Origin: a bacterium
GTDB lineage: Bacteria > Pseudomonadota > Alphaproteobacteria > Rhizobiales > Aestuariivirgaceae
DNA length: 43,905 nt
NCBI GenBank assembly: GCA_022842165.1
Contig: JALHQC010000034.1
Coordinates: forward strand, 1 to 43,905
Direction of reading: 5' to 3'
Under the pieces are notes generated by a model. It worked only from the letters and a program-made list of their open reading frames with translations. It was not told the origin of the DNA and did not search any database. Positions 35,074-42,730 of the stretch are shown piece by piece. A program made the position numbers and the translations under genes. The first letter of the stretch is position 1, and every line of letters begins with the position of its first letter.

Positions 35074-35937
35074 ATGACACAGGAAAACGACATTTCTTTG
35101 CTGAACCGCATCGCCGAGGCACTGGAGCGGATGGCGCCTGCCCGGCCCGCCCCGGCTGACGTTGCCCAGCATGATGCCTTCGTCTGGCATGCATCGCCGC
35201 CGGGGCTGGAACCGGTGCCGAAGGTGAACCGCGTTGAAATGGGGCTTCTGAAGGGCATCGACCTGACGCGGGATATCCTGATCGAGAATACCGAGCGTTT
35301 TGCCAAGGGGCTTCCCGCCAACAATGCGCTTCTATGGGGCGCGCGCGGCATGGGGAAATCATCGCTCGTCAAGGCGGCGCACCACCAGGTGAACGGCCAG
35401 CGGGGCGGCGTCCTGAAACTCGTCGAAATCCATCGCGAGGATATCTCGAGCCTGCCCGTGCTCATGAACATCATCCGCAAAGCGGACGGTTTCCGCTTCA
35501 TCGTGCTGTGCGACGATCTCTCGTTCGATGCCGATGACACGTCCTACAAGTCACTCAAAGCCGCGCTCGATGGCGGCATCGAGGGGCGGCCCTCCAACAT
35601 GGTGTTCTATGCCACCTCGAACCGCCGCCACCTGCTGCCGCGCGACATGATCGAGAACGAACGCTCAACCGCCATCAACCCTTCCGAAGCGGTGCAGGAA
35701 AAGGTTTCGCTGTCGGACCGGTTCGGGCTGTGGCTTGGCTTCCACAATTGCAGCCAGGACGAATTCCTTGAAATGATCGAGGGTTACGCGAAATTCTTCG
35801 GGCTTAAGGTGAGCCCCGAGGAGCTGCGCGCCGGGGCTATTGCGTGGCAGGCGACGCGGGGCAGCCGCTCTGGCCGCGTGGCGTGGCAGTATATTCAGGA
35901 CGTCGCGGGACGAACCGGGCAGCGGCTGGAGGGCTGA
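35074..35937 (+). CDS. DUF815 family ATP-binding protein
   Basis: A 287-residue AAA-type P-loop protein. Walker A is GARGMGKSS (about 88-96), with a Walker B-like FIVLCDDLSFD near 142-152, then SYKSLKAALDGGIEGRPSNMVFYATSNRRHLLPRDM and the C-terminal GRSGRVAWQYIQD-like helix, all typical of DUF815. The cellular role is not established; its position opposite yajC is common in alphaproteobacteria. AAGAGG precedes ATG 35074. The stop is 1 bp from that of the convergent glutathione S-transferase. Confidence 0.88.
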   Translation: MTQENDISLLNRIAEALERMAPARPAPADVAQHDAFVWHASPPGLEPVPKVNRVEMGLLKGIDLTRDILIENTERFAKGLPANNALLWGARGMGKSSLVKAAHHQVNGQRGGVLKLVEIHREDISSLPVLMNIIRKADGFRFIVLCDDLSFDADDTSYKSLKAALDGGIEGRPSNMVFYATSNRRHLLPRDMIENERSTAINPSEAVQEKVSLSDRFGLWLGFHNCSQDEFLEMIEGYAKFFGLKVSPEELRAGAIAWQATRGSRSGRVAWQYIQDVAGRTGQRLEG

Positions 35938-35938
35938 A

Positions 35939-36604
35939 CTAGCCCTCTTCGCGCTCGATACGGTTCCATTCCTCGAGGGTTTTGGCGCGCGGCACATCGC
36001 TGACGCCGAGCTTGAAGGCTTCGCGCTTCTCGATCGCGTCCATCCATTCGCGCACATGCGGCACGTCGGGCTTGGTGCAATCGAGGCCCATGTAGCGCCA
36101 CAGGAAGGCACCCATCACGATATCGCCGAAGGAGAAGGCGGGGCCTGCAAACCAGTCGTTCCGGGCCAGATGCCCGTCGGCCACCTTGAGCGCCTCGATT
36201 GCCTTGTTCTCGGCATCGGCGACGGCGGCGGCGTTCCGCTTTTCAGGTGGCGTGCGCACGGTGTTCATGAAGATGACGCTGACGGCGGGGGCAAAGGCAT
36301 TATGCTGCCACTCCATCCACTGTTCCGCCATGGCGAGATGGCGGTGATCGTCGGGCCGCAGCACGCCGGAGCGATACCTCGCGCTCAAATAGCGGACGAT
36401 GGCGTTGGATTCGAACATGGTGACATCGCCATCGCGGATCACCGGAACGAGGCCCATTGGGTTCATGCGCAGGAAATCGGCATCGCGGTTGCCGCCGAAG
36501 CTGCCGCCGACCTTTTCGCGCGTGAAGGGCACGTCGAGTTCAGCGAGCGTCCACAGCACCTTCTGCACGTTGACGGAATTCCGCCTGCCCCATACCGTGA
36601 CCAT
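35939..36604 (-). CDS. Glutathione S-transferase family protein
   Basis: A 221-residue two-domain GST. The N-terminal thioredoxin-like domain starts VTVWGRRNSVNVQKVLWTLAELD, with a Ser in the position usual for theta-type enzymes, and contains NPMGLVPVIRDGDVTMFESNAIVRYL (the cis-Pro and ESNAI glutathione site). An all-helical domain with AFSFGDIVMGAFLWR follows. ATG 36604 is chosen for the standard MVTVWG start, with AAGGA about 10 nt upstream. Substrate unknown. It stands alone. Confidence 0.9.
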   Translation of the reverse strand: MVTVWGRRNSVNVQKVLWTLAELDVPFTREKVGGSFGGNRDADFLRMNPMGLVPVIRDGDVTMFESNAIVRYLSARYRSGVLRPDDHRHLAMAEQWMEWQHNAFAPAVSVIFMNTVRTPPEKRNAAAVADAENKAIEALKVADGHLARNDWFAGPAFSFGDIVMGAFLWRYMGLDCTKPDVPHVREWMDAIEKREAFKLGVSDVPRAKTLEEWNRIEREEG

Positions 36605-36650
36605 GAGAGCAATTCCTTCCTCGATGGGCGGGCAGCATGCAGCAGAATGC

Positions 36651-36687
36651 GACAAAAGCAAGAGCCCGGACCTGAAGCCCGGGCTCT
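36651..36687 (-). terminator. Terminator of the NlpD-like gene
   Basis: On the minus strand, AGAGCCCGG (36687-36679) pairs with CCGGGCTCT (36669-36661) around a 9-nt loop, followed by TGCTTTTGTC. It is 30 bp after the stop at 36717. Confidence 0.75.
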
Positions 36688-36716
36688 CGTTTCAGAATAT
36701 TGGCTTCAACCCGAAA

Positions 36717-38057
36717 TCAGTTCGAGGCGGTGGCCGAAGACAGGAACTTTATCGGATCGAGAGCCGTTGCACCTTTCCGCACTTCGAAGTGCAGCTGCGG
36801 GCTGGAAACCGATCCGGTCTGACCGGCCTTGGCGATGACGTCGCCGCGCTTCACGGTGTCGCCGCGCTTGACGAAGAGTTCCTTGGCGTGGGCATAGGCG
36901 GTGACGTAACCGCTGTCATGGCGGATCAGCACGAGATTGCCATAACCCTTGAGCTCGTTGCCGGAATAGGCGACGACGCCGCCTTCCGCGGCGCGGACGC
37001 TGGTGCCTTCCGGCACTGCGATGTTGATGCCCTCGTTCTTGAGGCCATTGGCCTTCGGCCCGAAACCGGAGATGACCTTGCCGCGCACCGGCCAGCGCAT
37101 GCCGGCGGAACCGCCTTCAACAGGCGCACCTTCTGCCACCTGCCCTGCCGCGGGAGCGGCGGGTTCGGCCTTGGGCACAGCCGCGATGTCCTGCTGCTTG
37201 GCCGGCGCGGCCTCGACTTCATTCGTACCCGGAAGATCGTTGCTGGCGGCCTGGGTGGCGGGGGCGGCGGTCGTCTTCTTCGGCGCCGCGGCGATGGTTG
37301 CGGCCTTGGCGCCCGGTATCCGGACCTGCTGGCCGAGCGTCAACTGCGCGTTCTTCGGAAGGCCGTTGGCGCTGGCGATCGCATAGGGCGAAACGTCGTA
37401 CTTGCGGCCCAGCGAGAACAGGGTTTCGCCCGAGCCGACGCGATGGAGCCCGGCCTGTGCGGACGATGTTTCGACCGACGGGCCCTCCTTGAAGGGCTTT
37501 GCAGCGGGCGCTTTGGCGGCCGTCTGCGGCATGGCGGGCTGGCGGCTGCCGGGAATGCGGAGCTTCTGGCCGGTGTGAACGGCGTAAGGCGCCCTGATGT
37601 TGTTGGCTGATGCAAGCTGCGAGACGGAGAGGTTGTTGGCCCGCGCAATCGAATAAAGCGTCATGCCGGGGCCGACCGTTACGGTGCCGCCTGACGGTGC
37701 AGGGACAGTTTCGGCCGTGTCATAACCGGTCTGCGGCGCCTTCGGCGCTTCGGCCAGGGAGGGCTGCTTGTATTTCGGGGCCTGATAGGACTTCGAATAG
37801 TCGTAGGCCGGCGCCTTGTTCGAAGCGCCGGTCAGCGGCTTCGAGGTGATGGCGTCATCCGTTTCCGCCGCCAGGTAGGGCTTCGCGGAAGCGCTCTTGG
37901 GAACCGAGGCGGTGTAGACGGGATCTGAATCAGAGGGATTTTCCGCGAAGCGGTCCGCATCCGCGGAGCAGGCTGCCAGCATAAGCGATGCGGCGGCCGA
38001 GAGAAGGAACTTGGACTTGGACGCATTCCAAGCGGAACGATTTACGATGGACGACAT
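36717..38057 (-). CDS. NlpD-like lipoprotein: two LysM domains and a degenerate M23 domain
   Basis: A 446-residue protein. ATG 38057 has GGAG 7 nt upstream. A signal peptide ends in the lipobox LAAC (Cys30). Two LysM peptidoglycan-binding domains follow (TLYSIARANNLSVSQLASAN and TLFSLGRKYDVSPYAIASAN), then an Ala/Pro-rich linker and a C-terminal M23 (LytM) domain. The zinc ligands are lost: the HxxxD motif reads NEGIN and the HxH motif reads QLH. As in E. coli NlpD and EnvC, such domains do not cut peptidoglycan but activate amidases at the division site. It has its own terminator and no operon partner. The role is inferred from that parallel. Confidence 0.9.
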   Translation of the reverse strand: MSSIVNRSAWNASKSKFLLSAAASLMLAACSADADRFAENPSDSDPVYTASVPKSASAKPYLAAETDDAITSKPLTGASNKAPAYDYSKSYQAPKYKQPSLAEAPKAPQTGYDTAETVPAPSGGTVTVGPGMTLYSIARANNLSVSQLASANNIRAPYAVHTGQKLRIPGSRQPAMPQTAAKAPAAKPFKEGPSVETSSAQAGLHRVGSGETLFSLGRKYDVSPYAIASANGLPKNAQLTLGQQVRIPGAKAATIAAAPKKTTAAPATQAASNDLPGTNEVEAAPAKQQDIAAVPKAEPAAPAAGQVAEGAPVEGGSAGMRWPVRGKVISGFGPKANGLKNEGINIAVPEGTSVRAAEGGVVAYSGNELKGYGNLVLIRHDSGYVTAYAHAKELFVKRGDTVKRGDVIAKAGQTGSVSSPQLHFEVRKGATALDPIKFLSSATASN

Positions 38058-38159
38058 GCCCGCACTCCAGAACAAACTGACACAATGAAAATGACTTGTT
38101 TAGGTTAAGGGAGAGTTAGCGCGGGAACGATTCCCACAGTCCGTTTGCAAAAGGATTCT

Positions 38160-38783
38160 TCAATCCTCGACCACTACCTGCGCGCCGACCTGGACGCGGT
38201 CGTAGAGGTCGATCACTTCCTCGTTCATCATGCGGATGCAGCCAGAAGACACCGCCTGCCCGATGCTCCATGGCTGGGTGGTGCCGTGAATGCGAAATTC
38301 GGTATCGCCGATATAGATCGCGCGGGCGCCCAGCGGATTTCTCGGACCGCCCGGCATGAAGGCCGGCAGGTCGCGCCCTTTTCGGGCTTCGCGGCGGATC
38401 ATCTCCTGCGGCGGGCGCCAGTCGGGCCATTCGGCCTTTCGCGACACGCTGTTGGAGCCGCTCCACGTGAAGCCTTCGCGGCCGACGCCCACATTGTACA
38501 GGATCGCCTGGCCGTCGGGCAGAATGTAGTAGAGCTTGCGCTGACCGGTCTTCACCAGAATCGAGCCCGGCGGAAGCAGGCTTTGAAAGCTGATGGTGCG
38601 GCTGCGCATGGCCTCCGGGACATCTGGCTCGGCCAAGGAGACGGATGAAGACGTGCCATCATCCATGCCACCGAAAATCTTGAACGCCTTGGGCGAAAAT
38701 TTCACCTTTTCGGCCAGGGCGGGGCCAGCGGCAAGACTTGCAGCGGCAGCTGCCGCCACCGCGATCATCGTCAATCTACGCAT
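38160..38783 (-). CDS. L,D-transpeptidase (YkuD domain), fourth copy
   Basis: A 207-residue exported enzyme. ATG 38783 is chosen because GGAG lies 5 nt upstream; a GTG 21 bp earlier is less likely. A signal peptide ends near PALAE (residue 25). The YkuD domain has HGTTQPWSIG and SSGCIRMMN, with Cys182 as nucleophile, and shares EWPDWRPPQEMIRREARKG and GGPRNPLGARAIYI with the copy at 2991, its closest paralogue here. A CtrA-box-like sequence lies 53 bp upstream. Confidence 0.9.
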   Translation of the reverse strand: MRRLTMIAVAAAAAASLAAGPALAEKVKFSPKAFKIFGGMDDGTSSSVSLAEPDVPEAMRSRTISFQSLLPPGSILVKTGQRKLYYILPDGQAILYNVGVGREGFTWSGSNSVSRKAEWPDWRPPQEMIRREARKGRDLPAFMPGGPRNPLGARAIYIGDTEFRIHGTTQPWSIGQAVSSGCIRMMNEEVIDLYDRVQVGAQVVVED

Positions 38784-38835
38784 AAATGCTCCGGCGCCGT
38801 TCACACCAATGATGAAGAATAGTGCGGGAACGTCC

Positions 38836-38850
38836 TTAACCGGGTCTTAA
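38836..38850 (-). promoter_or_regulatory. CtrA-box-like sequence upstream of an L,D-transpeptidase gene
   Basis: TTAA (38836-38839), 7 bp, TTAA (38847-38850) matches the alphaproteobacterial CtrA half-site arrangement TTAA-N7-TTAA. It overlaps the folK stop and lies 53 bp before the start of the downstream transpeptidase gene. It is a short motif, so chance occurrence is possible. Confidence 0.35.
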
Positions 38851-39335
38851 AGCACGCCACCGCCGCCCTGCGGATCGAGACGCCGAAGCATGCTGGCCGC
38901 ATCGCGCCTGCTGACCGGATGACGCCATGCCGGAGCGATTTCAGCGATGGGCGCCAGCACGAAGATGCGCTCTTCAATTCCCGGATGCGGCAGAACCGGC
39001 CGCATCGGCTCTGGCTGGACTAGGCCGTTGTAGTCCAGAAGATCGAGATCGAGCGTTCGCGGCCCCCAGCGCAGGGTGCGGCGGCGTCCCGCCAATCTTT
39101 CGATGTGATGCAGCTTCTGCATCAGCGCAGGCGGACTCAGCGCCGTTTCGATTTCCGCCACGGCATTGACGAAAGGCGGCTGATCGGTGCGGCCAAAGGG
39201 CGAGGACTGCAACAGCCTCGAGGCCCGCTTCAGTTTCAGGCCGCCGCGGTTCAGCATTTCCAAGGCGTGCGACACCGTCTCATGCGGCGTTCCCCATGGT
39301 CCGATGCGGTTGCTTCCGAGGGCGACGAGGATCAT
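38847..39335 (-). CDS. folK: Hydroxymethyl-dihydropterin pyrophosphokinase
   Basis: A 162-residue HPPK that transfers pyrophosphate to the pterin precursor of folate. Starting at ATG 39335 the protein begins MILVALGSN, the family's standard start; the long upstream extension of the frame runs antisense to the NYN gene and is not real. It contains SPFGRTDQPPFVNAVAEIET, the WGPRTLDLDLLDYNG motif with the Mg2+-binding Asp pair, and LPHPGIEERIFVLAPIAEI. It is divergent from the NYN-domain gene. Confidence 0.95.
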   Translation of the reverse strand: MILVALGSNRIGPWGTPHETVSHALEMLNRGGLKLKRASRLLQSSPFGRTDQPPFVNAVAEIETALSPPALMQKLHHIERLAGRRRTLRWGPRTLDLDLLDYNGLVQPEPMRPVLPHPGIEERIFVLAPIAEIAPAWRHPVSRRDAASMLRRLDPQGGGGVL

Positions 39336-39401
39336 TTTCGCTTGAGCGGCTTTGGATGGGTGTCTAAGACCCCTCCCATACAGGACTGGGAGATTTGATC
39401 C

Positions 39402-40013
39402 ATGCACTTTTATCAGGACGAACGCGTTGCACTGTTCATCGACGGCTCCAATCTTTATGCGACCGCCAAGACGCTCGGCTTCGACATCGACTACAAGAAG
39501 CTGCTTGGCTATTTCCGCAAACGTTCGCGCCTGATCCGCGCGATCTACTACACCGCACTTCTTGAAGATGCCGAGTATTCGCCGATCAAGCCGCTGATCG
39601 ACTGGCTGGACTACAACGGCTACCGCGTGGTGACGAAGCCCGCCAAGGAATATACCGACGCCATGGGCCGCCGGAAGGTGAAGGGCAACATGGACATCGA
39701 ACTCGCCATCGATGTGATGCAGCTGGCGGGCGAACTCGATCACATCGTGCTGTTCTCGGGCGATGGCGATTTCCGCTCGCTGGTTGCCGCCGTGCAGGCC
39801 AAGGGCCGCCGCGTGTCGGTCGTTTCGACGCTTACCACGCGGCCACCGATGATTGCCGACGAACTCCGCCGCCAGACCGACCAGTTCATCGACCTCGCGG
39901 ATCTGCGCGACGAGATCGGCCGCGACCCGGCCGAGCGTGAAGTGCGGCTGCGCGAGCGCGCGCCGGCACCGGCGGCGCCGCGGGAAAGCTTCGAAGACTT
40001 CGCCGACATCTGA
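39402..40013 (+). CDS. NYN domain protein (LabA/DUF88 family)
   Basis: A 203-residue protein with the PIN-like NYN nuclease fold. The acidic residues sit in VALFIDGSNLYATAK (Asp14), KGNMDIELAIDVMQLA (near 95-110) and IVLFSGDGDFRSLV (near 115-128), followed by RRVSVVS and the LRRQTDQFIDLADLRDEI end. NYN proteins are probable Mg2+-dependent ribonucleases; the cyanobacterial LabA relative affects circadian output. The C-terminus is Ala/Pro/Arg-rich and disordered. GGGAG precedes ATG 39402. The uracil-DNA glycosylase gene starts 2 bp after its stop. Confidence 0.9.
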   Translation: MHFYQDERVALFIDGSNLYATAKTLGFDIDYKKLLGYFRKRSRLIRAIYYTALLEDAEYSPIKPLIDWLDYNGYRVVTKPAKEYTDAMGRRKVKGNMDIELAIDVMQLAGELDHIVLFSGDGDFRSLVAAVQAKGRRVSVVSTLTTRPPMIADELRRQTDQFIDLADLRDEIGRDPAEREVRLRERAPAPAAPRESFEDFADI

Positions 40014-40015
40014 GC

Positions 40016-40648
40016 ATGACCGTTACAGATCCCGGGCGCGATTGCCCGCTGTGCCCGCGCCTTGTGGCCTACCGGCATGAACAGCGCGCAGCTCACCCCG
40101 GTTGGTTCAACGCGCCGGTGCCGTCGTTCGGGACGGCGCAAGCCGAGCTGCTGATCGTCGGGTTGGCACCCGGCGTGCAGGGCGCCAACCGCACCGGCCG
40201 TCCCTTTACGGGAGATTTCGCCGGAGACCTGCTCTACGGCACGCTCATCAGATTCGGCTTCGCCACAGGCCAGTTCAAGGCGGACCCGAATGACGGCCTC
40301 ACTCTTCAGGGCACCATGATCGCCAATGCCGTGCGCTGCGTGCCGCCGCAGAACAAGCCGGTGCCAGCCGAGATCAAGACCTGCAACCAGTTCCTCAGTG
40401 CGCGGATTAATTCGCTGCCGGGGCTGCGCGCCATCGTGGCATTGGGCCGGATCGCCCACGAGGCGACGCTGACTGCGCTGGCGGAGCGGAAGGCATCCTA
40501 TCCTTTCGCCCATGGCGCGGAACACGCGCTATCCCGCGCGAGGCTTTTCGACAGCTATCACTGCTCGCGCTACAACACCAACACGCGGGTGCTGACGCCG
40601 GAGATGTTCGAAAACGTGTTCCGCGCGGTGCGGAACTACCTGGGGTGA
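40016..40648 (+). CDS. Uracil-DNA glycosylase, family 5 (UdgB type)
   Basis: A 210-residue enzyme with an N-terminal iron-sulfur Cys pair (CPLCPRLVAYR, residues 10-20) and further Cys at about 107 and 122 that could complete the 4Fe-4S cluster. The UdgB signatures are GLAPGVQGANRTGRPFTGD (about 49-67) and SYHCSRYNTNTRVLTPEMF near the end. Family 5 enzymes remove uracil and other deaminated bases without the usual catalytic Asp or Asn in the first motif, and that motif here reads GLAPG. It is probably co-transcribed with the NYN gene. The 3' end overlaps the convergent peroxiredoxin-like gene by 13 bp. Confidence 0.9.
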   Translation: MTVTDPGRDCPLCPRLVAYRHEQRAAHPGWFNAPVPSFGTAQAELLIVGLAPGVQGANRTGRPFTGDFAGDLLYGTLIRFGFATGQFKADPNDGLTLQGTMIANAVRCVPPQNKPVPAEIKTCNQFLSARINSLPGLRAIVALGRIAHEATLTALAERKASYPFAHGAEHALSRARLFDSYHCSRYNTNTRVLTPEMFENVFRAVRNYLG

Positions 40649-41151
40649 GATTGCAGCATCCGCAGCACTTCCGCGGCATCGTGCTCCGGCTCGGACACGG
40701 GAAAGCGCACTGCGGCGATGACGCCATCCTGCACGATGAAGGTGAGACGCTGGACATAGGCGACGCCGCCGGTCTCGAACAGCGGCAGGCCAAGACGCGA
40801 ACTGAAGACGCGGGTATCGTCCGAGAGGAGCCGGTAGGTCAGGTTGTTGCGCGCCACGAAATCGCGCTGCCATTCGGTGCGCAGCAGACTCAAGCCGAAC
40901 AGCTTCACGCCCAGCCTGCGAAAATCGCCGTAAGCCGCTGAATAGGCCAGCGCCTGCGGGGTCGAGCCATGGGCGCCGGGGATATGGTCCCAGTTCGGCG
41001 GATCGGCATGGCCGGGCCTTCCGGTGAAGGGGTAACAGAAGATGACCGAGGTGCCCAGTATCTTGGCGGGATTGACGGGGCTGCCCGAAGTGGCCTCGAG
41101 GTCGACATTCGGCATCTTGCGCCCGACGAGATGCTGCATGAAGACCGTCAT
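40636..41151 (-). CDS. Peroxiredoxin-like protein lacking the peroxidatic cysteine
   Basis: A 171-residue thioredoxin-fold protein with the redoxin pattern: VIFCYPFTGRPG (36-47), NWDHIPGAHGSTPQ (53-66), LGVKLFGLSLLRTEWQRDF, LLSDDTRVFSSRLGLPLFE and RLTFIVQDGVI. In typical relatives the motif reads IPGARGCTPQSC with the peroxidatic Cys after Gly. Here that position is Ser63 and the following Cys is also replaced (Leu68). The only cysteine in the protein is Cys39. It is therefore unlikely to work as a normal peroxidase. It starts 1 bp after the smpB stop, in the dapA-smpB transcript. Confidence 0.8.
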   Translation of the reverse strand: MTVFMQHLVGRKMPNVDLEATSGSPVNPAKILGTSVIFCYPFTGRPGHADPPNWDHIPGAHGSTPQALAYSAAYGDFRRLGVKLFGLSLLRTEWQRDFVARNNLTYRLLSDDTRVFSSRLGLPLFETGGVAYVQRLTFIVQDGVIAAVRFPVSEPEHDAAEVLRMLQSHPR

Positions 41152-41152
41152 G

Positions 41153-41650
41153 TCAGTTCTTGTCGCGCAGAATGCGGGCGCGCTCGCGGTCCCATGAACG
41201 CTCCTTGATCGTTTCGCGCTTGTCGTGAAGCTTCTTGCCGCGCGACAGGGCGATATCGACCTTCACCTTGCCCCGCTTGTTGAAGAACATCTTCAAGGGA
41301 ATGATGGTGAGGTGTTCCTTCAGCACGCCGCTCGAGAGCTTGTCGATCTCGCTCTTGTGCAGCAGCAGCTTGCGCGGGCGCTTGGGCTCGTGGTTGAAGC
41401 GGTTGGCCTCGCGGTATTCCGGGATATTGGAGTTGATCAGCCACAGCTCGCCGCCCTTCATCGCGGCATAGGCTTCGGCCAGGTTGGTGTGGCCGGTGCG
41501 CAGCGACTTGACCTCGGAACCTTTCAGTTCGATTCCGGCCTCGAAGGTTTGCAGGATTTCGTAGTCATAGCGGGCGCGGCGGTTATCGGAAATAACCTTG
41601 ATGCCCTCTTCCTTGCGCGACGCCTTTGCGCCGCCGGCCTTTGAACTCAT
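41153..41650 (-). CDS. smpB: SsrA-binding protein SmpB
   Basis: A 165-residue trans-translation factor that carries tmRNA to stalled ribosomes. It has [32 protein letters not shown], the [24 protein letters not shown] block, and the basic C-terminal tail [24 protein letters not shown] that enters the ribosome A site. The ATG lies one base after the dapA stop (TGAGATG). No tmRNA gene is seen in this window. Confidence 0.97.
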   Translation of the reverse strand: MSSKAGGAKASRKEEGIKVISDNRRARYDYEILQTFEAGIELKGSEVKSLRTGHTNLAEAYAAMKGGELWLINSNIPEYREANRFNHEPKRPRKLLLHKSEIDKLSSGVLKEHLTIIPLKMFFNKRGKVKVDIALSRGKKLHDKRETIKERSWDRERARILRDKN

Positions 41651-41651
41651 C

Positions 41652-42533
41652 TCAGTTCAAGAGTCCTGCGTGCATCATCGCCTCGTGCACGGCTTTCTTC
41701 GTCGAATCGATCACGGGCACCAGCGGCAGCCGCGCTTCCGCCTCGCACAGGCCGAGCAGGCTTGCGGCATATTTCACCGGGCCGGGGCTCGATTCCACGA
41801 ACATCGCATGGTGCAGCGGCATCAGCCGGTCCTGCAGCTTCAGGGCAGCGGCATAGTCGCCCTTCAGGGTCGCTTCCTGGAGTTCGGAGCAGAGGCGCGG
41901 GGCAACGTTGGCGGTAACCGAGATGCAACCCGTTCCGCCATGGGCGTTGAAGCCGAGCGCTGTTCCATCCTCGCCCGAGAGCTGGATGAAATCCTTGCCG
42001 GACATCAGGCGCTGGCGCGACGGCCTCGTCAGGTCGGCCGAGGCATCCTTGGTGCCGATGATGTTCTTACAGTCAGCAGCGAGCCTTGCCAGCGTCTCGC
42101 AGGAGATGTTGGCCACGGTGCGGCCCGGCACGTTGTAGACGAAGATCGGGATGTCGACACTGTCGGCGATCGCCCGGAAGTGGGCGTAGATCCCGTCCTG
42201 CGTGGGCTTGTTGTAGTAGGGCACGACGACCAGTGCGGCGTCGGCGCCGGCTTCCTTGGCGTGGACCGTGTATTCGATCGCCTCGGCCGTGCTGTTCGAA
42301 CCGGTGCCGGCGATGACGGGAACACGGCCCCGCACCTCCTCGATGCAGATTTCGATCACCGCCTTGTGTTCGTCCGGCGTCAGGGTCGGGCTTTCGCCGG
42401 TGGTGCCGACGGGAACCATGCCGTGGCTTCCCTGCTCGATCTGCCAGTTGACGAATTTCCGGAACGCCTGCTCATCGACCTTGCCGTTCTTCATGGGGGT
42501 GATCAGCGCAGGAAAAGAACCTCTGAACGGCAC
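41652..42533 (-). CDS. dapA: 4-hydroxy-tetrahydrodipicolinate synthase
   Basis: A 293-residue TIM-barrel enzyme that condenses pyruvate with aspartate semialdehyde in the diaminopimelate/lysine pathway. The start is GTG 42533, with GGAG 8 nt upstream, giving (V/M)[12 protein letters not shown] at the usual family position; the frame is open 46 codons further without resemblance. The Schiff-base lysine is K162 in GTKDAS, with Tyr133 in VYNVPGR and Thr44-Thr45 in GTTGESPTL. Diaminopimelate is the acceptor for the L,D-transpeptidases of this window. First gene of dapA-smpB-peroxiredoxin-like, divergent from slt. Confidence 0.96.
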   Translation of the reverse strand: MPFRGSFPALITPMKNGKVDEQAFRKFVNWQIEQGSHGMVPVGTTGESPTLTPDEHKAVIEICIEEVRGRVPVIAGTGSNSTAEAIEYTVHAKEAGADAALVVVPYYNKPTQDGIYAHFRAIADSVDIPIFVYNVPGRTVANISCETLARLAADCKNIIGTKDASADLTRPSRQRLMSGKDFIQLSGEDGTALGFNAHGGTGCISVTANVAPRLCSELQEATLKGDYAAALKLQDRLMPLHHAMFVESSPGPVKYAASLLGLCEAEARLPLVPVIDSTKKAVHEAMMHAGLLN

Positions 42534-42730
42534 GGGGCATACTCCGGTAAGGACTTGGAAACCATGGGGGACACATAGTGGGGCAACGAAACCGCTACCC
42601 TTCGGATGGCGCGGCACCTTAGACGTTTGCCCTGCCAGCGGCAAGCGCCCTAAAGTGCAGTTCTGGGCCATATGATGGGCGTAATTTCGATGTAGCGGCG
42701 AAACTGAACTCGGGTGCGATTGGACAGTAC

